Positions 11,548 to 22,481 of a DNA stretch of 64,000 nt are shown in pieces. Positions within the stretch are counted from its first letter, which is position 1. Each line of letters opens with the position of its first letter. The stretch lies in the NCBI GenBank assembly GCA_003194525.1, contig NBIV01000204.1:62001-126000 (forward strand). The letters are read 5' to 3'. Below the pieces are notes generated by a model, which was not told the DNA's origin, made no database searches, and saw nothing but the letters and a program-made list of their open reading frames with translations. The position numbers and the translations under genes were made by a program. The stretch is from Gracilariopsis chorda (Eukaryota; Rhodophyta; Florideophyceae; Gracilariales; Gracilariaceae).

Positions 11548-11561
11548 GGTTATGGGCCCAG
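11548..11561 (+). promoter_or_regulatory. Primer-binding site matching initiator tRNA-Met anticodon arm
   Basis: ggttatgggcccag follows the 5' LTR directly. It is complementary to CTGGGCCCATAACC, the anticodon stem-loop of eukaryotic initiator tRNA-Met, not to a tRNA 3' end. Drosophila copia primes in the same way, using a half-tRNA fragment. Confidence 0.7.
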
Positions 11562-11571
11562 ATTTGGCGCA

Positions 11572-12240
11572 GTTAAAACATGAAATTACTGCAGGTGTCA
11601 CTGCATCAAAGATGACCGAATAAAACGATGTTTCGACGTTCGGAGTACCGTTGTTGACAGACGACAGATTTTTCATGTGATCGAACACACTGAAATTGGT
11701 ACTGCGGGTGAAACGAGTTTGTACAATTGTGAGTGAATCTGAGAAGAAGGCGAAGTATGAAGAAGAGGCAAAGGCAATGTCTGAGCGTCGAAAAGACATT
11801 GCACTCTCATCTATCTTGTTATCACTCCATCTCGCATTTGTAGCTCTTATATAAGTGTTAGGGATCTAGTTTTGATCTTGAAAATGTTGCATATGAGCTC
11901 CAAGAGCGTTTCTCAAGCCATCGTTGATGAATTAGCAGAAATACATCAGACTATAAAATTGAAGACTGGTGACTATGTCCTGTATTTTGCAAACCGACTG
12001 CCAGAGGTAGAGTCCAGACTGAGTGCGATTGGAAAGATCATCCGAGATGATGAGAGACTACATGCTTTACTAAGACGCTTGCTGGGATTACATTACCATG
12101 AAAGACGTAAGTAGAGGACATGAAAAATCGTGCCGACAAGTCATGGCAGTTGTTATCCAGAAAACAATAGACCTGAAACAGGATGAGGAGAAAGAAGACG
12201 AGCTTTTTTGAACAGGTGAAGAAGATGCTCTCACTGTGGC
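11572..12240 (+). pseudogene. copia-2 gag remnant
   Basis: The clearest part is 11872-12114 (VDELAEIHQTIKLKTGDYVL, then IGKIIRDDERLHALLRRLLG). Its pattern is that of copia gag (UBN2-type) domains, in which a conserved 'I-x-D' precedes a Leu-rich segment. Stops interrupt it on both sides. Confidence 0.5.
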
Positions 12241-12842
12241 GAACCAAGCCACAAGGTCGACAAATGTGGAGAGAATCCTGATAGTGAGTACTACTGAGGG
12301 AATGGTGGACTCAGAAAGAAGCACGAGAGGAAGAGCCGGAAAGCGAGGAGAGATGACTAGGGAATGGGGGGACTAATAACTTGTGCTCATGATTCAGAAG
12401 ACAGGATGGCCCGAGTCATAACGAAACACAAGGACTGGTTGCCAGCTACCGGTGGGTATCTCACAGAAGCCCCAAATAGTTAAATAATTCTGGTGCCTCT
12501 GTACACATAACAAATTACAGCCAGAGTATTGATGGAGGAATCATGAAGACTAAGCAAACATGAATTTCTGGCGGCTGTGGCGAAGCCCTAGATAGTCAAG
12601 GCGTTGGAATAATTTAGTGCAGGGTAGTGACAAAAAATAGGGGTATCTGGATAGAATTTGATGAATTCCATTAGATTTCTAGCATGGAACTTAATCAGTT
12701 ATCAGCAAGTGCTATCCAATAAAAGAGGATCAACGTGTCGTTTTAAACTCATGAAAACGGTAATGGGATTGCCACTGTGACCAAAACAGAAATGAATTTG
12801 TCAATACTGGTGTCCTTAGTGCTGAAACATTGACTATGCGAG

Positions 12843-13560
12843 GTGGTTATAAAGGTAGTGAGCTTAAAGGGAAAGGCAATGATATTTTCAAAAGAAGAGA
12901 GGACAACAAAGCTATTGCACCAGAAATTTGCAGAACCAGAAACAGAACACCTTGACAAAACGCTCACCTGTGTAGAGGGAGTTTTCATAAGAAAAGTGGA
13001 AGAGATTGGGCATTGTAAACGTTGTGCGCTAGGCAAAGCTACAAGAATCCCAAGAAAGACGATGCAGAAGAAATTTAGATCCAATGAAGTCATTGAATTT
13101 GTATACAGGGACGTGATGGGACCTATGAAAGTGCCTTCACGTTCTGGAGCGAGGTATATAGCTACGGCACGTGATGAGAAAAGTTCCATTTCATCGATAC
13201 GGCTACTGAAGAGATGGTCATCTTGTGAGGAAGGATTGAGGAAGGTGATCACGAGATGGATCTCATTTTACGGAAACAATTGAGGAGGTTTTGATTGACA
13301 ATACAGGTGAATACTTGTGAAAAGCTTTCACCACTTGGCTCAAGAACAAAGAAATTATGTTGGCTGTATCTCCAGCATATAGTCCTAACTCAAACGGCAA
13401 CGCCGAAAGAATAAATCGGACGTTGAATGACAAGGCTAGGGTAGTGATATTAAGGAAATTGGGGACTCCGTGATGTGGTAAGCTCTAAAATGAGGCCTTT
13501 ACCACATCTAGGTATATCCAGAATCGCATGTGTGTCCACCGTGAGGAGAAGAACTTCGAA
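12843..13560 (+). pseudogene. copia-2 integrase remnant
   Basis: 12960-13060 has the zinc-binding pre-integrase end (IGHCKRCALGKATRIP). VYRDVMGPMKVPSRSGARYI follows, the first catalytic Asp region. After a stop near 13282, another frame gives SPAYSPNSNGNAERINRTLN with the catalytic Glu. There are several stops. Confidence 0.7.
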
Positions 13561-14464
13561 CCCGAATAGAATCGTTCACTGGGAATGATGCCAACATTGG
13601 GCACTTGTGAATCTCCAGATGTGAGTATTATGTGCACCTTCCGAAGGAAAAGTGAAAGAAGAGTGAAAAGTATGCACCCAGGGCAAGAAAAGACATAGTG
13701 GTGCGTTACGGCAAGGGCCGTTGCTTCAGTGTCTATTTTCGTTAACTAAGGAAGGTTGAAGTGTCAAAAGATGTGATGTTTTATTAAACAGAAAGTAGAG
13801 TAGACAGCGAAGGGCACGGTTGATGACTATGCCGTCCGAAGGCATGTAAAAAACATGTATAGGTACTATCAGGTTAAAGAAAACAAACCTTCAGACCTGA
13901 TCCAACAAGCAGTGGTCAAGGACGAATTCCTTGAAGAAGAAATCATCAGCCATAAAGATAAAGAATTCATATATAACCCAGAGGATGGAACTCATTATCC
14001 GACATATGAAACTGAAGATGTTACCCATTAGCCACTCTGGAGAAAGACGGGAAAATATAGAGCACCAGAACACTATGAATGTAATGCAAACATCGCGGTG
14101 ATGGCGCATGAAGACGCGGAAAATGAAGAGATTGTAGTTCCCAGCTCCGTCCGGGAAGCATGGAAGAGTGAGAAAGTGCAGAAATGGCAAATAGCAACGA
14201 AGGAAGAGATGAGAGTGGTGCAGTAAAGAAAAGCATCGACATTTGTACAAATTCCGGATAACTACGGACCAATTGACAACCGATGGGTGTGTTTCAAGAT
14301 GAATGATGAAAAGAAAAATTTGCGTCGATTTAGCGAAATAGATAAACATTTCGGGCAAAATCGGTGGCTCGCAGATTCTAACAGCGGAAAGGATTTGATT
14401 ATAGCGACTCACTAGTCGTCAAGCACAGCCCATTTTGACTATTGTTGTCAATAGTATCTACTGA

Positions 14465-15506
14465 AGGACTACACATGACGAAATTTGATGTCAAGACGGC
14501 CTTTTTGTACGGTGAAGTTAATGAGTAATTGTATATGACGCAGCCAGAGGGCTTTGTCATTGAAGGAAGAAAAAAATGGGCGCTTCGATTGAATAAGGCT
14601 ATTTACAAGACGATGCGATCATCTCGAGGGTGGAGGCAGAAGTTCAGGAGAATGCTTAGTGAAATGAATTTCGTTCAATCCCCATCTGATCCAAGTTTGT
14701 TCTACCCAAGGCAGGAGGAGAAACGTATCCTGGTGCTTGTGTAGATCGATGATGGGTTAGATACCGGGCGACAATATGAAGCTGTAAGAGAAGTAATATT
14801 CAGTCTGAAAGAACAGGTTGACATCAGGTCAACTAACAATCCTAAGAAATTCTTAGGAATTGTCATTGAAAGAAATGTACAAGGTTTCTGCATCAAAAAT
14901 CATCCCATGATCCAAGAATTGGCGAGAAAAGTCCGAGTTCAGAAGGCCAAGCCGATTTGCACTCCAATTGGATGCGGGAAGGTCATTGGAGTTACGAATG
15001 ATTAACAGGAAGGAAATCAGAAACTTCCATGCCGAGAACTGGTTTGGTCAGTGCTACATCTAGCAAACACAGTTCGCCCGCACATTGTATTCGCTGTTTC
15101 AAAGTTAGCTAGACGATTGCAGAGGTATATACTGAACAAGACCGGCAACAGGCAAGAAGGGTACTAAAGTACTTACAGTATACGGTGGAATTTTGCTTAA
15201 CCTACTGCGGAGATGACAGGGAGATCAAAGGGTGCACCTGCAGATTTTGCAAATGATATCGAACACAGGAGGTCTACTAGTGGTTTCGTATTCTTAAGTG
15301 GAGCCAGAGCGGTTTCATGCCAAAGAGAGAGAGACATGCTCTGATTGCACAGTTGAATCTGGAGGCAGAATACTTTTCAATGTCCTTTGCGGTAAGGGAA
15401 ATTCTGTGGTTTCGAAGGATAATTTCAAAAATGGTGGACAAGAATCAGGAGCAGGAGGGCATAATCGGGGACAATCAGTCGATGATTAGTTTGAGCAAAG
15501 ACCATG
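14465..15506 (+). pseudogene. copia-2 reverse transcriptase and RNase H remnant
   Basis: FDVKTAFLYGEVNE (near 14485) and MTQPEGFVIEGRKKW are hallmark copia RT motifs. The catalytic YVDD is now stop-IDDG near 14745. PKKFLGIVIER follows, then RNase H pieces (STSGFVFLSG-like near 15280, and LNLEAEYFSMSFAVREILWF). Stops at 14526 and 14743 break it. The RNase H end (LSKDHVL) is split by the solo LTR and resumes at 15975 with RTEHIDAKNHFVR. Confidence 0.75.
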
Positions 15507-15511
15507 TGCTT

Positions 15512-15963
15512 TGATGTTCAGTGTTGCTCGAGCGAGGAAGTCCCAAAAATGACCAACTACAAAACGACGCTAGCGTTGTGGCGGAGATTGCCGAGAGTGC
15601 GCAAGGCGAAAACGCAGCGCGGAGCTACTGTAGGGAATCGGTAGAAGCGCTGAAAGACGTAGGAGCGCGGCAAGAGGACGGGCACCTCACTTGCTGTGTC
15701 TTGCCTCGTGAGTTGCCTTCCGAAGAATCGGAAGGCCTTTTATGAGCGCCCCTTGCCGAGCCAATTGTCTGTCGAACTCGGCAAGCACGATAGTCACACA
15801 CTATCTAGCATACCGCGCGGGGTAAAGCCACCTACGCATTTGCTACCTACGCAAGTGTCAGCTGCGCATTCGCGAGCACAGTGGTTGCCGCCTACGCATT
15901 TGCTACCCAGCGTACAGTGTCATCTATCGTGTAGTCCAAGGTGATGCCGTATTTGCTACAACA
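15512..15963. repeat. Solo LTR inserted in copia-2
   Basis: A 452-bp TG...CA segment (starts tgatgttcag, ends gctacaaca) interrupts copia-2 RNase H. It is flanked by a perfect 5-bp duplication, tgctt at 15507-15511 and 15964-15968. The host coding sequence continues across it (KDHVL, then RTEHIDAKNHF). Size, ends and target duplication are those of a solo LTR left by recombination. The family is not identified. Confidence 0.8.
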
Positions 15964-16156
15964 TGCTTACTTAAAGGACAGAGCACATTGATGCCAAAAA
16001 TCATTTTGTGCGGGGAGCGGTGATGTTAAAAAGGTGAGAATGTCAATCTTTCTGACCAAACAGAATCCTGCGGGCATCTTCACAAAAGAACTAGGACGAC
16101 TACTTTATGATAAGCATTGCAAAACGATTGGGGTAATTCGACTACAGTCGGAATGT

Positions 16157-16163
16157 GGGGGAG
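16157..16163 (+). promoter_or_regulatory. copia-2 polypurine tract
   Basis: gggggag lies directly before the TG start of the 3' LTR, the position of the plus-strand primer in LTR retrotransposons. Confidence 0.65.
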
Positions 16164-16567
16164 TGCTGTGATGGACATTCCAGCAATGTGGCGATCGCCT
16201 CTGAAGGACGCATAGGCGCCCAAGGGGCGCCATCCGTGACTCCTGAAGTCAGATAAGAAATAGTTGCGCAGCAGTTTGTAGGTAGCTTAAATATAGGTGC
16301 CCATTTAGCATCACAGAGGTGGGATTGAAATTATCATGAACGGTTGCAGACTGGACTACCGGGTGTGTGAGTAGAAGAAACTTGCCACCACAGATCAAGA
16401 GCAAACGGGATAAGCCCATCTTGTTTGCGATAGCTAGACTCCCAAATCCTCAATATAAGAAGGGTACGATAGCGCCATGAAGAAAAACAAATGGGAGAAG
16501 CCTCAACCACGATCTACCATACAATCCTCTTTGCCACTCGTGCGAGCCCCTTAAAACCGCTATAACA
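16164..16567 (+). repeat. copia-2 3' LTR
   Basis: It starts tgctgtgatgg and ends accgctataaca. It aligns end to end with 11138-11547 and is preceded by a purine tract. Confidence 0.85.
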
Positions 16568-16799
16568 ATGTTGTGTCTGGCATCACCGTCGGCATTTACG
16601 CCATTTCATCGTAGTATACCGCAACCTCCATTCGTCGTGGCCACGTTCACCAAATAACTGTGTTGGACAATGAACACCACGTGATGTATGACACAATAGC
16701 TTTTGATCTAGTTAGGCTACACTACAGTACAAAGTAGCCATTCTACATTCGTCGGCGGGGACTTTTCAGAAGACCGAGCCGAAGGGCATAAGTAAGATC

Positions 16800-19660
16800 G
16801 CTGAGCTCTAACCAGATCCTAATCCAAGTGTAGACGACTGGGCACAAACCTTAACTGGAGGGATTGTCACAGCAGCAGAAATATGGGATATACTCGGGAT
16901 ACAACTAAACGTAAAGCCACTACGTAAAGAGTAACTGCAAGGATGGGGCCCCAACGGAGTGAATGATAAGCCAGTGAAATGTTCACAGACGTTGACCTTC
17001 AACGACGAAAACGCCAGGCCATTATACTTGACTTTCGATATAACCGACGCAGACTACACGCTAATCGTTGGCATTGATATAAAACAATGTGCAGATACCA
17101 TGAACAGGGGGAAACAGAGGAAGACCATAATCAAAGTACCAGAAGATAAAGGATATAGTAAGCTTCCGATATACATGGATGGAAGTGGATCCGAAAAACG
17201 GCTGAGATTGCTTATCGTCCCACAACCAGATAAAAATAGAATGTCCAAGATGCCGTTCACGACTTCCAACCGAAGCCACGTAAGAGCCAAAAAACCACTG
17301 GCTAAACGGATACACAGATACATGCATGCTCCGGCGGACGAGGTGAAGGGCATATGAAAAGATGAGGGAATCCTAGACGACACACTCAAGCGAGCCATAG
17401 ATAAAATATCCGACATACGCGATATCTGCGCTTAGTTTGGACAGCCAAATAGATCAAGAAACGTATCACTGACACAGGTTAACGAGCACTTCAACCAAGA
17501 AATACAAGTCGACTTCTTTTTCATGGATACCAACGACCAGAGACGGACCATACTCCACATCACAAATGCGGGCACAGGATACTCCGAAACCGCCATTGCG
17601 ACAGCAGATATATCTGCAACCACCATCCTTAGAGAGATAGAACCTATATAAGGATATGGAAGTACGGTTGTTTATTAAGACTATCAGCTGACGATGAGTA
17701 CAACTCTTGAGTCCAAAGAGCATTCTGTGTCAGCCACAACATCAACTAGCATCCAGGACCAACAAGAAGACACAACAAGTCGGGAGTACTGAGACAGAAG
17801 AATCAAACGGTGAAGACGATCATTGAGAAAATCAATAAGGAAAGATGAAAAGACGACCACCACATGATCCTCTCTAGAGCATTACTTCTATGCAATATCT
17901 TCTCGAGCTCAGCGATTCTGAGCTCATTCGAGCTTGAAAAAGGCTACACTCTCTCTTTGCTCAGGATAACTACTACGGTCATATCTTAAGAAATCTTAGA
18001 CGCACACAAGCAACAAGTAGTGACAAGAGCGCTACAAAGGCTTCCGAAGACACAATCACCCATCAATACCAGCTCTCATGTTCTACCTCAACGGAGAGGA
18101 GAGTACATCTTTTTTAAAAAATCAAGAGAAGCAGGTTATTGGACAGAAGCAGAAGTAATTGGCCTCATAGAACAATACGTCATGACAAGAGGGACAAGAC
18201 AAATCAGACCGACGAAACCTGAATTTAAAGACGTGCGTTTTGTACCAGAAAATCTGGTATCTGCCGAGCTCATGCAACGAATCCTCGAGACTGCCCTCAA
18301 ATATGACACTGATTAATTGGAAGGAGGGGAACGGAAGAGGAATGCTGAACCGATATGCGTCCGACCAATAATCACATGATTTGGCGGCAAAGAGCCGAAA
18401 AAGAAGTCAAATGGAAGGATATTGGAATACAGGCAACGAATAGAAAGAAAAATGAAGACTTCCCAGCTAAAAAGGAATTGAAGTAAGATAAGCAGAAGTC
18501 TTGAAGGACTATTTAATCACATTCGAAGTACACAATTGAACAGGGAGGAGCTTGCGTTCGCACAAACATGGGTCCTAGACGACACATTCAAGAAGAAACA
18601 CGATACCACCTGGGCAGATGTATACACACTGATTCTGGAGCATGAATGTGGACGACACGCAAACGTCACAACATCCCACGCGGTCTAAAAGGTCAAAACA
18701 GATGACGATAGCGAACAAGCAATGTATGCAAGAATCCTTCCACATCGAAACAGAGACAAACAAAAAATGCATTAGGAAAGCCTCTGCCATAGTGCAATTG
18801 GATATCACCAGGCTTTTCATCTCGATCACAACTTTCCTAGGTTTCGTAATTTCAGCAATCGACATTAAAGGTGCATACCTTCAGAGCGAACCAAAGGAAA
18901 AGTCAAGATTTGTTTGCTCACCACGAAAAAGAAAAAGGTACGCGTTGTGCTACTAAAGCTAAAAAACCGACTTTAAGATATAGTAGACGCAGGTCGACAA
19001 TACTTGAGGACTGTGGAAGAGTACCTTCTGACGTATGAAGGCCTAGAACGCATATTAGGCATTGGCTGAGTGTATGTGAAGCCCAAGTGAAAAAAGTCAT
19101 ACTAATGGTCGCAAAGCTCACTGGCCACGTTCTCATGTCTGGCAGCCTGGACGAAATGAAGCACTTCATCGCAACGATAGGTAAACGTCTTGTAATCGAG
19201 AAGGCTAGGGTCAATCAATAGATCCTATTCAGCAAATGCGAGATTGCACTGGACCGGAATGCGTCGATAAATATGTCAATGCATATACACATGAAACAGC
19301 TTAAGATGATCCACCTCCATTGAGCAAGGAGTAAAAAAATCCTCAAGGTAAGCGAAATCGAAAAAGAGATGTTCATATATCTAGCGGGGATTTTATAGTA
19401 CCCGCGGAATGCGGTAAGGCCACAAGCATTTCTCATCGCCTTGCTTATGCAATACAGAATATGGAAACTCGCATTACAGGACATATTCGACGCAAATACA
19501 TCAGTACCGAGAGGCTCAAAATGACCCCCGTGTTGCAATTTATAAAGCACTCACAAGAACAATATGCGGCTATCGTGACATGCTTAGATGCTCCAGATCC
19601 AGGAAAAGAAAGAGCCCATGGACACCAGGAATGCTGCAAGGATTGAAAGGTATTTCCCCA
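16800..19660 (+). mobile_element. Decayed Ty1/copia element copia-3, no LTRs visible
   Basis: Scattered coding remains lie in normal copia order. Protease-integrase remains lie at 16959-17640; VNEHFNQEIQVDFFFMDT and ILHITNAGTGYSE match a copia group with that motif. RT is near 18840 (ISAIDIKGAYLQSEP, equivalent to the FDIKGAYLQ block). The RNase H end is at about 19400-19640. Stops are dense in all frames. This group differs from copia-1 and copia-2, whose RT block reads FDVKTAFLYG. Element ends were not found. Confidence 0.6.
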
Positions 19661-19834
19661 GACAAAATCATATTTTACAACATCGATTGGTTCAGCCATG
19701 TACAGAAGAGTATTTCATGTACGCTGCATGATGCAGAGGTTTTAGCATGTTCAGTTTCTGACTGCAGGATATGTTACTGCGACACGTTTCCACCTGGCGC
19801 CTTTCGCACGCCACAGTAACCTATCCGTTTGACT

Positions 19835-20830
19835 GTTTCGCTCCGAAACTGCTCGGCTTGAGAATGAGAACTACGTCAGCTACCGACGACGCGTTCCTTC
19901 CGAGGGCGGGGTGTCTGTGGAACGAAGCTGCAGGGTCGGGCTCCAACAGCGCGTAGTCACGTTGAACAATTCGTGGGTGGTTCCACATTACCCAGAGCTT
20001 TTCTGCCAGTTTGCATGCCACATCAACAATGAGCTGTGCGTATTGCGACTTCGTGGTATCAAGTACCTCTTCAAGTATATTTACAAGGGTTCCCACAGAG
20101 TCACTATGGAGATTGTAGATGAGAACGGACGCCATGACGAGATCAAGAACTTTTAGGACGCACGGTACGTGTTAGCCTCCGAAACAGTGTGGCAGATGCT
20201 TGCGTTTTTTATTGTTGATTGCAATCTACCCGTCGTACGGCTTGAAGTGCACTTGGAAGGTCACCATACGGTGTTCTTCCAGGACGGCGACGAGCACTCT
20301 GCTGCTAACAGAAAACGGGTAGAAATTAAGTTGACTGAGTGGTTTGTTGCCAACCAAAAGTATCCCGGCGCACAGCATAGTTCTTATGCCCAGTTCCCAA
20401 GAAACTTTACTTGGAACAAAAAAAAAATGCTGGAAGCCGCGTGCATGTCTCCGACGTTGTTCGGTGTCTCGAAGCCAGCCCACCTCCTCCTCAGCGGCCG
20501 CTGCAGCAGCCGATCTATACGACTTCACTGGCAGCAGTGCGCATGTAGTTGGGCGCATGTACACTGCCAGTCCACGAGAGGGTGAGCGGTACTACCTTCG
20601 CTTACTCTTGACCCACAAAGCGGGTGCTACTTCCTCTCAGCATCTCCGCACCGTAGATGGTCAGCAGTATGGTAGCTTCAGGCAGGCATCCATCAAAAAG
20701 GGCCTTCTCACCGACGACAGCGAGTGGAGAAGGGCACTACGCGAGTTCTTTCGCGCCTCATTTGTTCCGCTCTCTCATTTGTTTGCCACCATCTTGCTTC
20801 TCTGCGAGCCGTCGGACCCCTGTTTTCTGT
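19835..20830 (+). pseudogene. Helitron-1 Rep C-terminal part
   Basis: Helitron Rep is the HUH nicking-ligating protein that starts rolling-circle transposition. This copy keeps GIKYLFKYIYKGSHR, with the Y-x3-Y catalytic tyrosines intact, and EHSAANRKRVEIKLTEWFVA. The HUH motif is lost in the internal deletion. At least two frame changes and a stop at 20154 break it. Confidence 0.75.
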
Positions 20831-20839
20831 GAGAGCAGC

Positions 20840-21547
20840 ATCTATCGATGTCCCTGCAGGATATACGCGCTCGACATCGCGGCATGATGCACGCACTTGC
20901 CGACGACGAAAGCCAGCTCTTACGTTCTCTTAGAAGTGCAAAAGGCATTGGAAGAAATGGGTGGCACACTGGCGTCTCTGTCATCGTACGGTCTTCTGAA
21001 ACCCATGCAGGACCTACCGGAAATGCGCGCTCCAGCTCGGTCTCGGCAGCAAATCCATTCGGAGCTGAACGACACTGTGCAAGCTGCCCTCCCTCTCTTC
21101 AATGGGCGTCAGCGTCTGGCGTTCAATACCCTTGTGGGGGCCATCCTTCGTGACGTGTCCACGGAGAGCTTGCAGGGTCTTGGTGGTCCTTCTACGCCAA
21201 CGCAGCCAACCACTCGCGTCTTCTTCTTGGATGCTCCGGGTGGAACCGGCAAGACCTTCCTCTCCAAGGCAATTCAGGCCACGTTACGCCTTCGTGGCAA
21301 GTCCGTCCTTACGGTAGCCATGTCTGCTGTAGCAGCCATACTGTTGAGGGCGGTCGGACAGCCCACTCGGTGTTCAGGATTCCCATCCCAGCCACCGCTG
21401 AGAGCACGTGCAACATCTCGGTCAACTTGCACCTGGCCAATCGGATGGATAACGTCGACCTCTTTATCTGGGACGAGATCGTTATGTGTCATCACTTCTG
21501 CGTCGAAGCCGTAGACTGCACTCTCCGTGACATAACTCGCTCGCATC
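20840..21547 (+). pseudogene. Helitron-1 PIF1-type helicase, first part
   Basis: DAPGGTGKTFLSKAIQAT is the Walker A motif of the PIF1-like Helitron helicase and is intact. NVDLFIWDEIVMCHHFCVEA is the Walker B region (DE). LFNGRQRLAFNTLVGAIL precedes them as in other Helitrons. Frames shift near 21350. gypsy-2 interrupts the gene just after Walker B; the rest lies at 34053-35046. Confidence 0.8.
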
Positions 21548-22383
21548 TGAAGTGCACTGCCCCTCAGGGGGGTCTGCTGGCACTTTTGCCGATTCTGGAT
21601 GTTCCGGGTAATTCCTCGTCTATGAGTAGGAGTAACCGGCAGGGCCGGCATAGCAGGGCCCACGTGGCAACCGGCAGGGCCGGCAAAGCAGGGCCCACGT
21701 GGCAACCGGCAACGCCCGAATGCGCCGTGGCAGGCGGATCTGCACGTGTAACACGGGTGCACCACAGTAGTGGACAGTCAATTAGGTACAATTTATTTAT
21801 TTATTTATTCATTACACTGGGTGACCTACTGTACTTAGTGCAGCGGCAACCGCCGCTGCACCTCAGTAAACCTCCCCAACAAGAGTGTTCTTCATCAGAA
21901 CTTGGCTCTGAATTCGCGCTCCTTCGGCGGTACAACGCTCCACATTGGAGAGGTATCCCGTGATACACGGCTTGTTCAACCCCCTTGCTCGCCTAACAGA
22001 ACCCCCATTTTGGGCTACTATTCGCCACCGTTGTGGATTCGACCCTGTATAGGGATATTTCCAGCCTCGCTGACACCGTTCCGAGTCCCACTCGAGACTC
22101 CTTCCGTTTTCCTATTCTCCCTTACTTCCCCCTACCTTTCCTTCTCTCTTCTTCCCTTTACCCACTCTCGTGGCTACGCTTCGTGAGAGGGACATCCCAC
22201 ACACGTGGTGTCGCTTCTTGGCCTACCCACCCTCTACCTAACCTGGCGACGGGAGTGATCTCGGCCTTACAACCCGACTCTGTCGTGTCACCCCTCAGAG
22301 GGGCTCTTTCGCTGTGCTGCTCTCTGGAGAGGAAGTTCCGAACGACTTCGGGGTATTTTCCTGCTTGCAGGCATTGCACTACA
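21548..22383 (+). repeat. gypsy-2 5' LTR
   Basis: It starts tgaagtgcactgcc and ends gcattgcactaca. It matches 33253-34052 throughout. It is 36 bases longer, nearly all explained by one extra 35-bp tandem unit at 21636-21705. Confidence 0.9.
21636..21705 (+). repeat. 35-bp tandem duplication inside the 5' LTR
   Basis: Two copies of a unit starting ccggcagggccggca and ending ccacgtggcaa lie side by side (21636-21670, 21671-21705), with one difference. The 3' LTR has one copy, so the duplication arose after insertion or by unequal LTR synthesis. Confidence 0.8.
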
Positions 22384-22481
22384 AAGTGGTCTCCCAACCT
22401 AGAAGATTTAACCACTTTTGTGTACTGTTCGTCATGGAGGTTTGTGTCCGGAAGTTCCGTGTTTTCCCGTCGTAACGGTTC

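Larger units (their letters stand above)
11138..16567 (+). mobile_element. Ty1/copia retrotransposon copia-2 with both LTRs
   Basis: Two related direct repeats, 11138-11547 and 16164-16567, both start TG and end ACA. They flank decayed gag, integrase, reverse transcriptase and RNase H in normal copia order. A primer site follows the 5' LTR and a purine tract precedes the 3' LTR. The LTRs differ at many positions, so the insertion is old. Flanking 5-mers (acagg and atgtt) do not match, so the target duplication is mutated or the copy is recombinant. A 452-bp solo LTR has inserted into the RNase H end. Confidence 0.85.
19752..21547 (+). mobile_element. Helitron-1, left part (5' end to insertion of gypsy-2)
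   Basis: The left end (gcgacacgtttccacctgg) matches Helitron-2 at about 35428. About 80 bases later, near 19834, the sequence jumps to the middle of the Rep gene (tttcgctccgaaact, equal to about 39025 in Helitron-2), so most of Rep is deleted. The element is then cut by gypsy-2 at 21547 and continues at 34053. Confidence 0.8.
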
